A stretch of DNA of 6,328 nucleotides. Source: Flavobacteriaceae bacterium (GTDB lineage: Bacteria; Bacteroidota; Bacteroidia; Flavobacteriales; Flavobacteriaceae). A program made the position numbers and the translations under genes. The stretch covers positions 1-6,328 of the forward strand of contig JAUWLK010000161.1 in assembly GCA_030613745.1 (NCBI GenBank), written 5' to 3'. The first letter of the stretch is position 1, and every line of letters starts with the position of its first letter. The notes under the pieces were generated by a model, which searched no databases, had not been told where the DNA came from, and was given only the letters and a program-made list of their open reading frames with translations. This document shows, one piece after another, positions 1 to 6,238 of this stretch.

Positions 1-58
1 TTTTTTTTATGTGTAAATCATTCCCATTAAAACAAGAATCTTTATCTTAAATTTAATT

Positions 59-571
59 TCATTTCTTTTCAAAAGTAGCTTCATACCATATGCCTTCAGA
101 AATTTTATGAGAGAATTTCACATTCATATGCTCTGCTAATAAAGAAATAATTCCATAAGAACATTCCAAATATTCATTATAGGTAACACCAAGCATTGGA
201 CCTTTTTGAAATGATAAATCCACATTTTTAAGTTTGAATCGGATCATTTTTTCACTTTGTGAAATTATCTGCATTTCGTTGTTGGAATTTATACCACTTA
301 AAATATCCAGTATTCCTTTGACAAAAACATGAAAACCAGCCTCAGGATTCCAATAAGGAATAAACTTTTTACCAATATATTTACCATATGATTCAGGTGT
401 AACGCCCTGAGTTTTAGCGAAACTTATCCCTGCAACCGCATAAGCAATAACATGATTATACAATATGTCTGTTTTCTGTTGGGTAGATAGCTCAGGAACG
501 GTGAATTTCTCTTGTGCAACGATAAAGTTTATAAAGAGAAAGCTAATCGTGATTAAACTTAATTTTTTCAT
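59..571 (-). CDS. Exported protein of unknown function, 170 aa
   Basis: Residues 1-19 form a signal peptide: two lysines after Met, a hydrophobic core, and probable cleavage after IVA before Gln20. The mature protein of about 150 residues should therefore be periplasmic or secreted. It has no lipobox cysteine; the only cysteine is Cys137. The mature part looks like one compact alpha/beta domain, with a helical stretch around 31-53, aromatic-rich FIPYWNPEAGFHVF at 70-83, a beta-rich segment around 100-121, and a helix around 131-149 (NEYLECSYGIISLLAEHM). The ending (ISEGIWYEATFEK) resembles the last strand of small ligand-binding folds of the ATC-hydrolase-like or V4R-like kind. That resemblance is an impression from the pattern only, and I do not assign a family. 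The gene starts 61 bp downstream of the beta-barrel gene on the same strand, with no clear terminator between, so co-transcription is likely. The start is supported by the signal peptide beginning at this ATG and by A at -3. Confidence 0.85.
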   Translation of the reverse strand: MKKLSLITISFLFINFIVAQEKFTVPELSTQQKTDILYNHVIAYAVAGISFAKTQGVTPESYGKYIGKKFIPYWNPEAGFHVFVKGILDILSGINSNNEMQIISQSEKMIRFKLKNVDLSFQKGPMLGVTYNEYLECSYGIISLLAEHMNVKFSHKISEGIWYEATFEKK

Positions 572-579
572 AATGTAAG

Positions 580-591
580 GTTTTAAAATTT
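580..591 (-). promoter_or_regulatory. A+T-rich leader element ahead of the 59-571 gene, identical to that of the 3484-3906 gene
   Basis: Read on the minus strand, AAATTTTAAAAC ends exactly 8 bases before the ATG. The same 12 bases at the same distance precede the gene starting at 3906. No Shine-Dalgarno sequence is present. In Bacteroidota, translation starts often rely on unstructured A+T-rich leaders, and this may be such an element. Confidence 0.35.
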
Positions 592-632
592 GTTTAGTAA
601 AAATAATTAATAAAAAATGTATTACTTAGAAC

Positions 633-3314
633 TCAATTGTTATTTCCTTTTAAGTTATAAGTTAAACTCAGTAAATAATAATTTCCCAATACTTCTTGGT
701 GGATTTCTTCAAAATAATTATCAGAGCTAGTTCTTATTATCCCAATATTCTTATTTAAAATATCAAGTGCTGTTAGCATAATATTCATTCTTTTCGATTT
801 TAAGAATGAATAAGAAAGAGAAGCATTCCAGATAGGGACTGACTGATCTGTACCGAAATTACTATCTCTATAAACATCATATTTAAATTGTGAATTTAAA
901 TTTAATCTATCCGTAATATTCCAATCTACTTTTGTGTAATAGGTTTGTTGTAAATAATCTCTATCAGCATTATTTCCCGAAGAAAAAGTTGTGTAATTTT
1001 TAGACCAGGATGCCCCAATTATTGCATCAATTTTTTCCTTTTTATTATTTTCTAAAGAAAGACCTATTGTGCCATTTTTTGATCTTGTTTCATTGGGATT
1101 AGAATTGATGATAGATAAATATTCGCTATATCCTCCATTTAGAGAAATATGATATCTTAAACCCAATGATTTTAACCTTTTACCTAATCTGATGTTAAAG
1201 TTAACATTATTCTTGTCTCCAAAGTTCTCATAAGTAGATGTTTGAATACCTAGTTGATCTGTAAATTCAGAATTAACAATACTATTTTTTGTATATCTAT
1301 AGCTTAAACGTGAGGAAAAATTAAATCCTTTTGTAAAATTGTGATTGCTGTACATAGCAGAAGCTGAATAATTATTTTCCGGAGTTAGTTCAGGGTTTCC
1401 TTTACTGATATACAAGGAGTTAAAATTATTTACAACCGGAGTGAGCTGAGATGAACTTGCTAATCTAACCGATTTTCGTAAATTTAAATTCATGAACTTC
1501 CCTCTTTTTGGGCGGAACCTTATACTCATCTCTGGATTGAAATTTGTATACCTTTTGTTATATTCTTCCTCATTTTCTAAGCCAAATTTTTGTGTTTGAC
1601 CTGCAACCACACTGCCAATATTAAAGGTTAATTTTTCTTTATCATATTTATAAAACACTCCTCCAGTTAGATCTGTATTGTTATAATATTGATCATATAT
1701 TAATGGAATTTGAATAATGCCATTTTCATATTTTGATTGATTAACTCTATCACCTGATGAAAGATACCTGATATTACCTTTAATTTCCAGAAAATGATCT
1801 TTTGCTAAAGGTTCGGTATAATTCAAATTGAATCTTAAATTCAAATTTTTTAGATCCTGATCTCTTTTTACTTCTTCTATAGTTTCATAGGCATTATCAG
1901 GATCCGATATATTAAATCTGTTTATTTGATCATTGCTGCTTGAATTATTATTTTTTGAAGCATCTAAATTTCCTGAAATCGAAAAATTCCTTTTGCTTTT
2001 TTTATTGAACCTTTTGGTATATTGAATAGATACATTACCTGAACTGTTTTTACTTTCATTTTTTGTATTACTAATACTTTGCAGATCCAATACATTATCA
2101 CCATTAAATTTATCTAATGTGTTGATACTATTCCCATTGTTAATATTTGAATATACACTGCCATTAATAAACAAAGAACTCAGTTTATTGGATTGATTCC
2201 TATAACTAAAATTTAAACTGTGATTATTTGAAATATTTTCATTACTGCTTTTACTTTCTGAATTTATTTCCAGATCACCGATAAACTCGGTTCTTTTGAT
2301 AAGAATATCACCAGATGTTGCATTGGTATAATTATAAAAATAATCAGCATTAACATTTTGATCAGTTTTCAATTCATAGCCTAAATTTAATCCGGCTAAA
2401 CCGGTGGTTAAAAAACCCGGTAAACCTCCAGAACTCATTCTTCCACCGGTATTAAAGATTATTAATTCTGAAATATCAGAACCGAAGCTATTTATATTAT
2501 TATACTTTCCTATTACCGATGCCTGCAATTTTGGTGTAAATCGATTGTAATTCAAGCTGGTTAAATAACGATCATCTGTTCCGTATCCTCCCTGTAATTT
2601 ACCAAAATCATTTACTTTTTCATCATCCTTCAGTTCTAAGTTGATCACTTTTTTACGTTCAGAATCATTGATGCCTGTAACTCTTGCTTTTTCACTTTTC
2701 TCATCAATAACTTCTACTCGTTTTACGATATCTGCTGATAGATTTTTAGATGCAATAGCAGGGTCTCCACTAAAAAATTCTTTACCATCAACATATATTT
2801 TGGTCACTTCTTCACCCTGGGCGGTAATTTTACCCGAAACATCTACTTCAATACCAGGCAATTTTTTTAACAGATCTTCAACGGTATCATCCATCCTAAC
2901 TTTAAAAGCTTTTGTGTTATAGGTGACAGTATCTTTTTTAATGGAAATTGGAGTCACCAAAGTAACTACCACTTCATCTAAATCGCTATCATTTTCAAGT
3001 AAAATAATACCCAAATTTATAGATTCACTTTGAAAATTAATTGGACTTTGATAAGTTTTAAAACCTACCAAATGGATTTGTATTAGATGTTTACCATTTG
3101 AAATTTCGGTTAAATCAAACTTACCGAGCTTATCGGTACTGGCATAGCTAATTAATATAGAATCTTTGGGGTTTATAAGGGCAACCGAAGCAAATTCTAA
3201 AGGATTGTTTTCAAAATCAACTACTTTACCTTTAATACTTTGCGACCAATTAGTCATAGGGAGTAGCAATAATAACAACAGGGCTATTTTAAATAATAAA
3301 GGGTTGTTCATCAT
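633..3314 (-). CDS. TonB-receptor-like outer-membrane beta-barrel protein with carboxypeptidase-regulatory-like N-terminal domain
   Basis: This 893-residue protein has a signal peptide at about 1-25 (a run of seven leucines, cleavage near NWSQ). A CarboxypepD_reg-like beta-sandwich follows at about 26-108, starting SIKGKVVDFENNPLEFASVAL with the VGFKTYQ strand at 83-89. The LDEVVVT linker is at 112-118. A plug-like domain spans about 126-233, with the hallmarks LLKKLPGIEVD at 148-158, ITAQGEEVTKIYVDGKEFF at 163-181 and IVKRVEVIDEKS at 196-207. The rest, about 235-893, is many alternating aromatic strands of an outer-membrane barrel, and the Gly-rich segment around 290-312 is typical of the Bacteroidota 'outer membrane beta-barrel' (OMP_b-brl_3) group. 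Length fits that group. It probably moves a substrate across, or acts on it at, the outer membrane using TonB/ExbBD, but no substrate can be named. No susD-like lipoprotein gene follows, so I do not call it SusC. Two ATGs are adjacent at 3314 and 3311; either could start translation. The last strand, YYLLSLTYNL, is followed by a short polar tail. Confidence 0.95.
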   Translation of the reverse strand: MMNNPLLFKIALLLLLLLPMTNWSQSIKGKVVDFENNPLEFASVALINPKDSILISYASTDKLGKFDLTEISNGKHLIQIHLVGFKTYQSPINFQSESINLGIILLENDSDLDEVVVTLVTPISIKKDTVTYNTKAFKVRMDDTVEDLLKKLPGIEVDVSGKITAQGEEVTKIYVDGKEFFSGDPAIASKNLSADIVKRVEVIDEKSEKARVTGINDSERKKVINLELKDDEKVNDFGKLQGGYGTDDRYLTSLNYNRFTPKLQASVIGKYNNINSFGSDISELIIFNTGGRMSSGGLPGFLTTGLAGLNLGYELKTDQNVNADYFYNYTNATSGDILIKRTEFIGDLEINSESKSSNENISNNHSLNFSYRNQSNKLSSLFINGSVYSNINNGNSINTLDKFNGDNVLDLQSISNTKNESKNSSGNVSIQYTKRFNKKSKRNFSISGNLDASKNNNSSSNDQINRFNISDPDNAYETIEEVKRDQDLKNLNLRFNLNYTEPLAKDHFLEIKGNIRYLSSGDRVNQSKYENGIIQIPLIYDQYYNNTDLTGGVFYKYDKEKLTFNIGSVVAGQTQKFGLENEEEYNKRYTNFNPEMSIRFRPKRGKFMNLNLRKSVRLASSSQLTPVVNNFNSLYISKGNPELTPENNYSASAMYSNHNFTKGFNFSSRLSYRYTKNSIVNSEFTDQLGIQTSTYENFGDKNNVNFNIRLGKRLKSLGLRYHISLNGGYSEYLSIINSNPNETRSKNGTIGLSLENNKKEKIDAIIGASWSKNYTTFSSGNNADRDYLQQTYYTKVDWNITDRLNLNSQFKYDVYRDSNFGTDQSVPIWNASLSYSFLKSKRMNIMLTALDILNKNIGIIRTSSDNYFEEIHQEVLGNYYLLSLTYNLKGNNN

Positions 3315-3366
3315 GTTGTTTAAAACTCATATAAATTCCACTAAATAAATTTACAGCATAAAAAAT

Positions 3367-3430
3367 AAATCGTTCTTAGATTCTCTGCTTTTGCAATAAG
3401 GGGATTGCATATAGAAAATAAGAACGATTT
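3367..3430 (-). repeat. Nested inverted repeat between secreted-protein and beta-barrel genes; possible terminator or attenuator
   Basis: AAATCGTTCTTA at 3367-3378 and TAAGAACGATTT at 3419-3430 are perfect 12-bp inverted arms around 40 bases. Inside sits a second pair, TGCAAT (3392-3397) and ATTGCA (3404-3409), with a 6-base loop containing four G (plus strand). In the minus-strand transcript the outer stem is followed by A and six U (3365-3360), so it could end or weaken transcription leaving the 3484-3906 gene. Arms are only one-third G+C and the loop is long, so a weak terminator, an attenuator of the beta-barrel gene, a protein-binding dyad or a small repeat element are all open. Confidence 0.55.
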
Positions 3431-3483
3431 GATGTGTTCATTTATAAATTATAATTTAACCTCATTCTATAGTTTAATAAAAA

Positions 3484-3906
3484 TTATTTACAATTTTCAT
3501 CAAAACCCATAAAGACTCCATCTTGGAAATAAACCGTAGTATTAGTTACCAATCCATCACCTCTTCTAACTGTCTTTATTTTCCAAGTTTCCAGTCCGTT
3601 ATTTGTGTTAATATGATCAACTCTACTAAAATTATACACATTTCCGGAAGGAATACAATTTTCATCTACTCCAACTAAATGACCTTTAATGGTTTGGTGA
3701 GATCCTTTTTTGTTCATTTGAAAAATAACGTTTCCTTGTAAATACTCACCGGCACAAGGGCAAAAGAAAGGTTCAGGATCACTGCATCCATCAAAATATA
3801 TTTCATATTTCCCTGATTTACCCCATTTTTCCTGAGCATTAACATTTGTTGTAAATAAGAAGCCAAAAACAACAAGACTTGCAATTAATAATTTAAAAGT
3901 TTTCAT
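3484..3906 (-). CDS. Small cysteine-containing secreted protein, unknown function, 140 aa
   Basis: Residues 1-24 form a classic signal peptide (MKTFK start, hydrophobic core, NVNA before Gln25), giving a mature protein of about 116 residues outside the cytoplasm. It has five cysteines, at 41, 49, 51, 84 and 139, all in the mature part. Three sit in the cluster CSDPEPFFCPC (41-51). The other two end a repeated short motif, GVDENC (79-84) and GFDENC (134-139), the second ending one residue before the C-terminus. This suggests disulphides or a metal site, but the odd number leaves at least one cysteine unpaired within a monomer. The remainder alternates hydrophobic and polar residues as in a small beta-sheet protein. 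I recognise no named family. The gene is the first of the minus-strand series and lies divergent to the membrane-bound AraC-type regulator. Its upstream region carries the phased ATTGCA boxes, so it is the most obvious candidate target of that regulator. The start is supported by the signal peptide and A at -3. Confidence 0.87.
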   Translation of the reverse strand: MKTFKLLIASLVVFGFLFTTNVNAQEKWGKSGKYEIYFDGCSDPEPFFCPCAGEYLQGNVIFQMNKKGSHQTIKGHLVGVDENCIPSGNVYNFSRVDHINTNNGLETWKIKTVRRGDGLVTNTTVYFQDGVFMGFDENCK

Positions 3907-3914
3907 AATATATA

Positions 3915-3926
3915 GTTTTAAAATTT
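3915..3926 (-). promoter_or_regulatory. A+T-rich leader element ahead of the 3484-3906 gene
   Basis: The minus-strand AAATTTTAAAAC ends 8 bases before the ATG, matching the element at 580-591 base for base and in position. The beta-barrel gene has a related GTTTTAAAC at 3326-3318, three bases before its first ATG. A is at -3, and no Shine-Dalgarno sequence is visible. Confidence 0.35.
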
Positions 3927-3973
3927 ATATGGTAAATATCTGAAATAAAGGCAGGTAAAACATAACAGTAATA

Positions 3974-4019
3974 TTGCAAAAAGTATAAATTATATTGCAT
4001 GTATTGCAATTATCTTGCA
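3974..4019. promoter_or_regulatory. Cluster of four TTGCA boxes, near-helical spacing; candidate regulator-binding region
   Basis: TTGCA occurs on the plus strand at 3974-3978, 3995-3999, 4004-4008 and 4015-4019. Three copies are preceded by A (ATTGCA) and the last by C. Start-to-start distances are 21, 9 and 11 bp, close to two, one and one helical turns, so the boxes would lie on about the same DNA face. Three of the four extend to the palindrome TTGCAA. They lie 68-113 bp upstream of the 3484-3906 gene and overlap its candidate promoter. A role as operator for the adjacent AraC-type regulator is inference; no binding site for this protein is known to me. Confidence 0.45.
3977..4009 (-). 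promoter_or_regulatory. Candidate Bacteroidota-type promoter for the 3484-3906 gene
   Basis: On the minus strand TTG (4009-4007) is followed after 21 bases by TACTTTTT (3985-3978), then G. This fits the Bacteroidota pattern TTG, 17-23 bases, TAnnTTTG with five of six fixed bases of the -7 element. Transcription would start around 3970, giving a leader of roughly 65 bases. The -33 TTG lies inside one TTGCAA box and the -7 element adjoins another, so a protein bound to these boxes would directly affect the promoter. Confidence 0.4.
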
Positions 4020-4108
4020 AAAGTTAAAATTTAATTCAGACTGTAGGAAATTGAATCATTAGCTAGTATTTTATATTGTATCCTTTTGAATCAACTATAA
4101 ATAACTAT

Positions 4109-4142
4109 TTCATTAAGAATGTTACTATTATCTCTTAATGAA
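4109..4142. repeat. Perfect 10-bp inverted repeat, candidate operator
   Basis: TTCATTAAGA at 4109-4118 is the exact reverse complement of TCTTAATGAA at 4133-4142, with a 14-base spacer and 24 bp between arm starts. An overlapping second pair, AGAATGT (4116-4122) and ACATTCT (4144-4150), shares the same neighbourhood. The element is 159-192 bp upstream of the regulator gene, with no T-run on either side to suggest a terminator. A dimer-binding site for autoregulation is possible; the sequence is too A+T-rich to rule out chance. Confidence 0.4.
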
Positions 4143-4225
4143 TACATTCTAAGAATTTTATTAAGTAATTGGCTGATTATCACTAATCTCTTTAAGTAAA
4201 ATAAATAAATAATTTTTCCAAAAAA

Positions 4226-4260
4226 TTTGTACCTTAACAAAAGTATTATCTGTAATTTTT
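4226..4260 (+). promoter_or_regulatory. Weak candidate promoter for the regulator gene
   Basis: TTTG at 4226-4229 is followed after 23 bases by TAATTTTT at 4253-4260, which matches five of six fixed bases of the Bacteroidota -7 element TAnnTTTG at the upper limit of normal spacing. Transcription would begin about 30 bases before the ATG at 4301. The AAAGGA just after it (4261-4266) is too far from the start codon to act as a ribosome binding site. Confidence 0.25.
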
Positions 4261-4300
4261 AAAGGATCAGAACTTATTAAACTCAAATAGAATTATTAAT

Positions 4301-6238
4301 ATGGCTAAGGAAGTTTTATTAGATAAAGTATTTATCAAAAAACTTACTGATATTCTTGAAAATAATTATACCGAGGAAAATTTTGGTGTAAAAGAATTGG
4401 CTGCCAGTGTAGTTCTAAGTAAATCTCAGCTACATCGTAAGCTTCATGCTGCATTCCAAAAATCAACTAGCCAGTATATTAGAGAGTTCCGTCTGCAAAA
4501 GGCATTAAAAATGCTACAGGAAGATGTAATTACTGCTTCTGAAGTTGCTTATAGTGTTGGTTTTAACAGTCCGACTTATTTCAACCATTGTTTTCATAAA
4601 TATTATGGTTATACACCCGGAGAAGCAAAATATAAAAAATCATTTTCTCAAAAGAAAAATGAGGATATCTATAAACCTGAGCAACATCATTCGCCTTCTA
4701 ACATAGATAAAATGGAAAAGGGTGAAGTAAGGTTATCTAAGAAAAAGATACTTGGATTTTCTATACTTGTTATTATTTTGATTTTTGTATTCTCATACTT
4801 TTTTTACACAGGATCTATTGGTAAAAAACTATTTTCTAAAGAGAAGGTTCAGGAAAAATCAATTGCAGTACTCCCTTTTAAAAATCTGAGCGATGATAAA
4901 ACCAATCAATACTTCGCGGATGGAGTTATGGATGATATTTTAAATCATCTTTCCGCTATTAAGGATCTCAAAGTGATCTCAAGAACTACTATGGATCAAT
5001 ATCGGGAGACCAACAAGACTATTCCAAAAATTGCCAAAGAACTGAAAGTTTCCTATATCATTGAATCCAGTATCCAGAAATATGGAGATTCTGTTAGGAT
5101 CATTACACAATTAATTGACGCCAAAATTGACAAACATATTTGGTCTAAGGATTTTAAACGAGAATTTAAAAATATTTTTGCATTGGAAAGTGAAATTGCA
5201 AAACAAATTGCAAAAGAATTGAAGGCAACGGTTTCTCCTAAAGAAATAAAGCGAATTGAAAGAGTTCCTACCAAAAACATGGATGCTTACAATCTCTACC
5301 TTCAAGGTAAATATTCTTTTAATTCAAATGATGATGACGATCTGGTAAAATATATAGAATATCTAAATAAATCTTTGGTTTTGGATCCTAAATTTGCACT
5401 GGCATATGCAGCTTTGGCAAGAGCTAAAATTCAAAGAATGAGAGCTCATTATGTTTCTGCTACCAAAGAAGAAATTAAAGATGCTAAAGCTCTGGCCATT
5501 AAATCAATTGAATTGGATGATAATGCCAGAGGTCATGCCAGTTTGGGTTGGTTATATCTTTGGTTTGAATGGGATTGGGAAGAAGCTGAAAAACAATTTA
5601 AACTTGCTATACAGATAAATCCCAATTACGCAGGAGGATATGTATATCTTTCTGAACTTTTATACAATATCAAAGGGGATTTTAAAGAAGCTAGAAAGCA
5701 GGTTGATATGGCTTTATATCTTGGTCCATATTCATATTATCCTCGTAGCGTAAGTACTCGTTTCTATTTTAATGAAGGTGAGTTTAACAAATCAATTGAC
5801 GAAGCAGAAAAGTCAAAAGAAATAAATAAATATAATACATCTGCATATTGGAGAAATTTTCAAAGTTATGTTGGTCTGGGTAAAGAAGAAAAAGCTTTAA
5901 CTGAATTAATAGAAGGTTGGGGTTATAGTGAAGAAAAGTCAAAACTTATTATTCCGATTAGAGAAGCTTATGATGAGTCAGGAATAAATGGTGTTTATCA
6001 ATTGCTCATTGATTATCAAATTGAGAATAATAAAGGATCTAAAAATTATTTCAGTATCGCAGAAAGTTATACTTTTATAGGAGATAAAGGAAAAACTTTA
6101 GAATATCTTGAAATTGCATATGAACAACATAGTTCACGTATTCCATATATTAAATATAATCCATATTTTAAAGATCTTCGTACTGAACCTAGATTTTTAG
6201 CTATTTTAGAAAAGATGAATTTGGGGGCTTACAATTAA
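4301..6238 (+). CDS. Membrane-spanning AraC-type transcriptional regulator with TolB-N/FlgO-like and TPR-like sensor region
   Basis: This 645-residue protein reads as a one-component membrane regulator. An AraC/XylS-type double helix-turn-helix lies at about 10-112. HTH1 is FGVKELAASVVLSKSQLHRKL (28-48), and HTH2 is ITASEVAYSVGFNSPTYFNHCFHKYYGYTPGEAK (77-110), matching the family pattern IA..VGF...YF...F....G.TP. A polar linker leads to KKK (147-149) and a single transmembrane helix at about 150-169; the positive charges place the HTH in the cytoplasm and the rest in the periplasm. Residues about 186-310 match the TolB-N/FlgO-like module of CadC-like proteins: KSIAVLPFKNLSDD, YFADGVMDDIL, LKVISRTTMDQY, IITQLIDA, IWSKDF. 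TPR-like helices follow at about 326-610, including FEWDWEEAEKQFKLAIQINPNY (422-443). The end, YFKDLRTEPRFLAILEKMNL, is the usual C-terminal signature of such TPR proteins. Homologues are sometimes labelled adenylate cyclase, but there is no cyclase domain here. The start is fixed by an in-frame TAA at 4253-4255 with no other ATG between. It is transcribed divergently from the secreted-protein gene. Confidence 0.93.
   Translation: MAKEVLLDKVFIKKLTDILENNYTEENFGVKELAASVVLSKSQLHRKLHAAFQKSTSQYIREFRLQKALKMLQEDVITASEVAYSVGFNSPTYFNHCFHKYYGYTPGEAKYKKSFSQKKNEDIYKPEQHHSPSNIDKMEKGEVRLSKKKILGFSILVIILIFVFSYFFYTGSIGKKLFSKEKVQEKSIAVLPFKNLSDDKTNQYFADGVMDDILNHLSAIKDLKVISRTTMDQYRETNKTIPKIAKELKVSYIIESSIQKYGDSVRIITQLIDAKIDKHIWSKDFKREFKNIFALESEIAKQIAKELKATVSPKEIKRIERVPTKNMDAYNLYLQGKYSFNSNDDDDLVKYIEYLNKSLVLDPKFALAYAALARAKIQRMRAHYVSATKEEIKDAKALAIKSIELDDNARGHASLGWLYLWFEWDWEEAEKQFKLAIQINPNYAGGYVYLSELLYNIKGDFKEARKQVDMALYLGPYSYYPRSVSTRFYFNEGEFNKSIDEAEKSKEINKYNTSAYWRNFQSYVGLGKEEKALTELIEGWGYSEEKSKLIIPIREAYDESGINGVYQLLIDYQIENNKGSKNYFSIAESYTFIGDKGKTLEYLEIAYEQHSSRIPYIKYNPYFKDLRTEPRFLAILEKMNLGAYN

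Larger units (their letters stand above)
3907..4300. other. Divergent intergenic region, 394 bp
   Basis: No supported gene lies here. The left part holds the leader, candidate promoter and TTGCA boxes of the minus-strand gene. The middle holds TTGAATCA twice (4051-4058 and 4086-4093, 35 bp apart). The right part holds the 10-bp dyad and a scatter of TTAAG/CTTAA words (4113, 4134, 4161, 4192, 4233), including TTAAGTAA twice (4161-4168, 4192-4199). The length is generous for two promoters, which fits a regulated divergent pair. Confidence 0.7.

Noticed and set aside
1..8. Run of eight T at the window edge as a plus-strand terminator
   Set aside because: The sequence before it is outside the window, so no stem can be seen; for the minus-strand gene it would be a run of A.
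2641..2922. 93-residue plus-strand open frame
   Set aside because: It lies antisense inside the plug-domain part of the beta-barrel gene; its product looks like a reverse-frame shadow with no domain.
633..3314. SusC of a SusCD glycan-uptake pair
   Set aside because: No SusD-like lipoprotein gene is adjacent, and the plug and Gly-rich barrel start fit the general outer-membrane beta-barrel group better.
3166..3348. 60-residue plus-strand open frame
   Set aside because: It is antisense to the start of the beta-barrel gene, has no recognisable product, and runs over the real start codon.
5196..5212. Two TTGCA words 12 bp apart inside the regulator gene
   Set aside because: They encode the repeated Ile-Ala-Lys of the EIAKQIAKEL helix, which explains the repetition without a regulatory role.
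5053..5305. Two overlapping minus-strand open frames of 75 and 64 residues
   Set aside because: Both are antisense to the well-supported regulator gene and have no recognisable product.
4301..6238. Class III adenylate cyclase, a label often given to proteins with this TolB-N/TPR region
   Set aside because: No cyclase catalytic domain is present; only the sensor-like half is shared.
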